A stretch of 7,754 bases of DNA, from positions 1 through 7,754 of the forward strand of contig PLSY01000283.1 in assembly GCA_003164275.1 (NCBI GenBank), written 5' to 3'. This stretch comes from Acidimicrobiaceae bacterium. Its GTDB lineage: Bacteria > Actinomycetota > Acidimicrobiia > Acidimicrobiales > RAAP-2. The notes beneath the pieces were generated by a model, which was not told where the DNA came from, ran no database searches, and saw only the letters and a list, made by a program, of their open reading frames with translations. This document shows, piece after piece, positions 6,465 to 7,754 of the stretch (its first letter is position 1; each line of letters begins with the position of its first letter). The translations under genes were made by a program, and so were the position numbers.

Positions 6465-6525
6465 TTGAGTTCAAGACCTCTCATCACTGGCCTGTCCGCT
6501 CCGACCGATCCCTGGGACCGATCAG

Positions 6526-6531
6526 AAGGAG
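6526..6531 (+). promoter_or_regulatory. Ribosome binding site of the IS110 transposase
   Basis: AAGGAG sits 9 nt before the ATG at 6541 and fixes the start of the transposase. Confidence 0.65.
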
Positions 6532-6540
6532 AACTACGTC

Positions 6541-7602
6541 ATGGCCCCCACCCGCCGGATCATTGTTGGAGTGGATACCCATTCCGCCACCCACTGTGCC
6601 GCCATCATCGATAGACACGGTCGCCTCCTCGGATGCGCCGAGTTCGCAGCATCAGCATCTGGCTATGACCAGCTCATAGCGTGGGCCCGGAAGTTTGGAT
6701 GCGTCGGTTCAGTTGGCGTCGAGGGAACCGGCGCTTATGGCGCTGGACTCGCACGGCACCTGGCAAGCCTCGATATCGAGGTGTTCGAAGTGCCTCGTCC
6801 CGACCGGCGCCTCCGGCGGAGCCGCGGTAAGTCAGACACCATCGATGCTGAGGCCGCGGCACGGGCCGTCTTGGCCGGCACAACAACCATCGCGCCGAAG
6901 CTGGCCGACGGCCCGATCGAATCTATTCGCACGCTGCGAGTTGCCAGGATGGGCGCCATAAAGGCCAAGACGGCGGCGGTCAACACCCTGAAGTCGATGA
7001 TCATCACGGCACCCGAACCGCTCAGAGCCCAGCTCCCGGCTTCGGGGCTCCCCAACAAGATCATCGGAGCCTGCCTCAAACTCCGACCCGACACCACCCA
7101 GCTCCACGATCCGACGCAAGCCACCAAGGCGGCGTTGCGCAGCGTGGCTGGTCGAGCGAAAGCACTTCGCGAGGAGGTCGCAGTCCTCGAGCGTCAACTG
7201 TCCCAACTTGTTGCCGAGGTAGCGCCCACCGCCAATGGAACCTTCGCTATGGGGCCAGACACCACGAGTGCACTACTTGTTGCCATCGGCGATAATCCTG
7301 ATCGACTGCGATCTGAAGCTGCCTTTGCCCGCCTCTGCGGCGTCGCTCCCATCCCAGCATCTTCGGGCAAGACCAATCGACATCGTCTGCATCGAGGGGG
7401 AGACCGCTCCGCGAACCGAGCTCTCCATATCGCCGTCATTGTGCGAATGCGCTATTGCGAGCGCACCCGCGCTTACGTGGTGCGCAGAACCGGGGAGGGC
7501 CTCTCCAAACCCGAGATCATTCGCTGCCTAAAGCGCTACCTCGCCCGAGAGATGTTCCAGGCCCTGCGCACCGCTTACCAGGCACTCCATAGGCCGACTT
7601 GA
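6541..7602 (+). CDS. IS110-family transposase (DEDD plus serine domain)
   Basis: This 353-aa recombinase would excise the element as a circle and insert it at a site chosen by its bridge RNA. The N-terminal RuvC-like DEDD domain has Asp12 (VGVDTHS), Glu61 (GVEGTGAYG) and Asp99/Asp102 (KSDTIDAEAAARAV). A helical middle region (about 195-230) precedes the C-terminal Tnp domain with CGVAPIPASSGKT (266-278), whose Ser275 is the likely nucleophile, followed by GGDRSANRALH (286-296). Length and motifs are complete, so the protein may be active. Start is supported by AAGGAG 9 nt upstream. It points right, opposite to the IS21 genes. The region just upstream probably carries its RNA guide. Confidence 0.95.
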   Translation: MAPTRRIIVGVDTHSATHCAAIIDRHGRLLGCAEFAASASGYDQLIAWARKFGCVGSVGVEGTGAYGAGLARHLASLDIEVFEVPRPDRRLRRSRGKSDTIDAEAAARAVLAGTTTIAPKLADGPIESIRTLRVARMGAIKAKTAAVNTLKSMIITAPEPLRAQLPASGLPNKIIGACLKLRPDTTQLHDPTQATKAALRSVAGRAKALREEVAVLERQLSQLVAEVAPTANGTFAMGPDTTSALLVAIGDNPDRLRSEAAFARLCGVAPIPASSGKTNRHRLHRGGDRSANRALHIAVIVRMRYCERTRAYVVRRTGEGLSKPEIIRCLKRYLAREMFQALRTAYQALHRPT

Positions 7603-7754
7603 TCTATAGGAGCGTCCCGGTTCAGCTCCTTCAGCATGTCGATGTCGAGGGCCTGGTCGGCCACGATTCTCTTCAGGCGCTGGTTCTCCTTCTCCAGCTC
7701 CTTCAGCCTCTTGGCGTCGTCGGCTTTCATCCCGCCGTACTGGTTCCGCCACCG
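7575..7754 (-). CDS. IS3-family transposase OrfA, C-terminal fragment
   Basis: Read leftwards from the window edge, the frame gives RWRNQYGGMKADDAKR, then LKELEKENQRLKRIVADQAL and DIDMLKELNRDA. This is the typical end of IS3-family OrfA: the WRxQYGGM motif followed by a leucine zipper used for multimerisation. The helix-turn-helix N-terminus lies beyond the window. IS3-like residues end at about 7614; the frame then reads on through the IS110 right end to a TAA at 7575-7577. The genuine C-terminus and OrfB are therefore missing here, probably because IS110 inserted in or next to this element. OrfA assignment is strong; the cause of the truncation is inferred. Confidence 0.8.
   Translation of the reverse strand, partial: RWRNQYGGMKADDAKRLKELEKENQRLKRIVADQALDIDMLKELNRDAPIDQVGLWSAW
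7606..7613 (+). repeat. ATAGGAGC, right copy
   Basis: It lies 3 bp after the transposase stop codon and directly at the point where the IS3 OrfA similarity ends, which supports this as the IS110 right junction. Confidence 0.4.

Larger units (their letters stand above)
6425..6540 (+). ncRNA. Candidate IS110 bridge-RNA region (structured leader)
   Basis: IS110-group elements encode a bridge RNA in the non-coding end upstream of the transposase. This stretch has consecutive hairpins: GAACC/GGTTC (6425-6429/6434-6438), GGTCAC/GTGACC (6439-6444/6449-6454, loop CAGC) and CTTGA/TCAAG (6464-6468/6471-6475). A direct repeat GACCGATC occurs at 6503-6510 and 6516-6523. Position and structure fit, but no guide loops were matched to the ends, and the RNA may begin further left. 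Confidence 0.35.
6457..7613 (+). mobile_element. IS110-family insertion sequence (approximate ends)
   Basis: The element contains one complete DEDD transposase gene. As usual for IS110 there are no obvious terminal inverted repeats. The 8-mer ATAGGAGC occurs at 6457-6464 and 7606-7613, on either side of the transposase, and is used here as the provisional boundary; the left end could lie further left (to about 6367). The right boundary is supported because IS3 OrfA coding similarity stops there. Confidence 0.55.

Noticed and set aside
6295..6474. N-terminal extension of IstA by 60 residues
   Set aside because: The extension is unlike IstA and crosses the IS21 right end and the IS110 leader; ATG 6294 fits the family.
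7528..7752. Minus-strand 74-aa ORF at the right edge
   Set aside because: Out-of-frame shadow of the IS3 OrfA tail, which gives a clear leucine-zipper sequence in the neighbouring frame.

Overview
The window is GC-rich and its genes look actinobacterial: GTG/ATG starts, high-GC codon use and actinobacterial-style IS21, IS110 and IS3 proteins. This is an inference from composition and protein style; there is no rRNA or housekeeping gene here to place the organism more closely.

Left part (1-2162). A leftward gene (110-1630) encodes an exported alpha/beta hydrolase of unknown substrate. Upstream of it is a gap of about 530 bp. It holds a possible small ORF with a strong ribosome binding site and a near-perfect 9+9 bp palindrome (1991-2011).

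Middle (2163-4017). Two overlapping rightward genes form an operon. The first (2163-2753) is a small nucleotidyltransferase-fold protein with GGS and DLD motifs, resembling the DUF6036/AbiEii-like group. The second (2740-3723) is a 327-aa protein with a central winged helix-turn-helix. A nearly identical copy of the upstream palindrome lies just after the operon (3769-3795), so the pair is bracketed by twin palindromes. Two 9-bp direct repeats 22 bp apart overlap the operon start and look like an operator. The layout suggests a self-regulated toxin-antitoxin or defence module. This is the least explained and most interesting part of the window.

Right part (4018-7754). This is an insertion-sequence cluster. 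A leftward IS21-family element (about 4018 to 6367-6406) carries istB and an istA broken by a +1 frameshift near 5221-5226. The two genes overlap by four bases. Next to it lies a rightward IS110-family element (transposase 6541-7602). Its structured leader is where a bridge RNA would be expected. The IS110 right end abuts the leftward tail of an IS3-family OrfA that runs off the window edge. The junctions suggest nested or sequential insertions.

No tRNA, rRNA or CRISPR array was seen.
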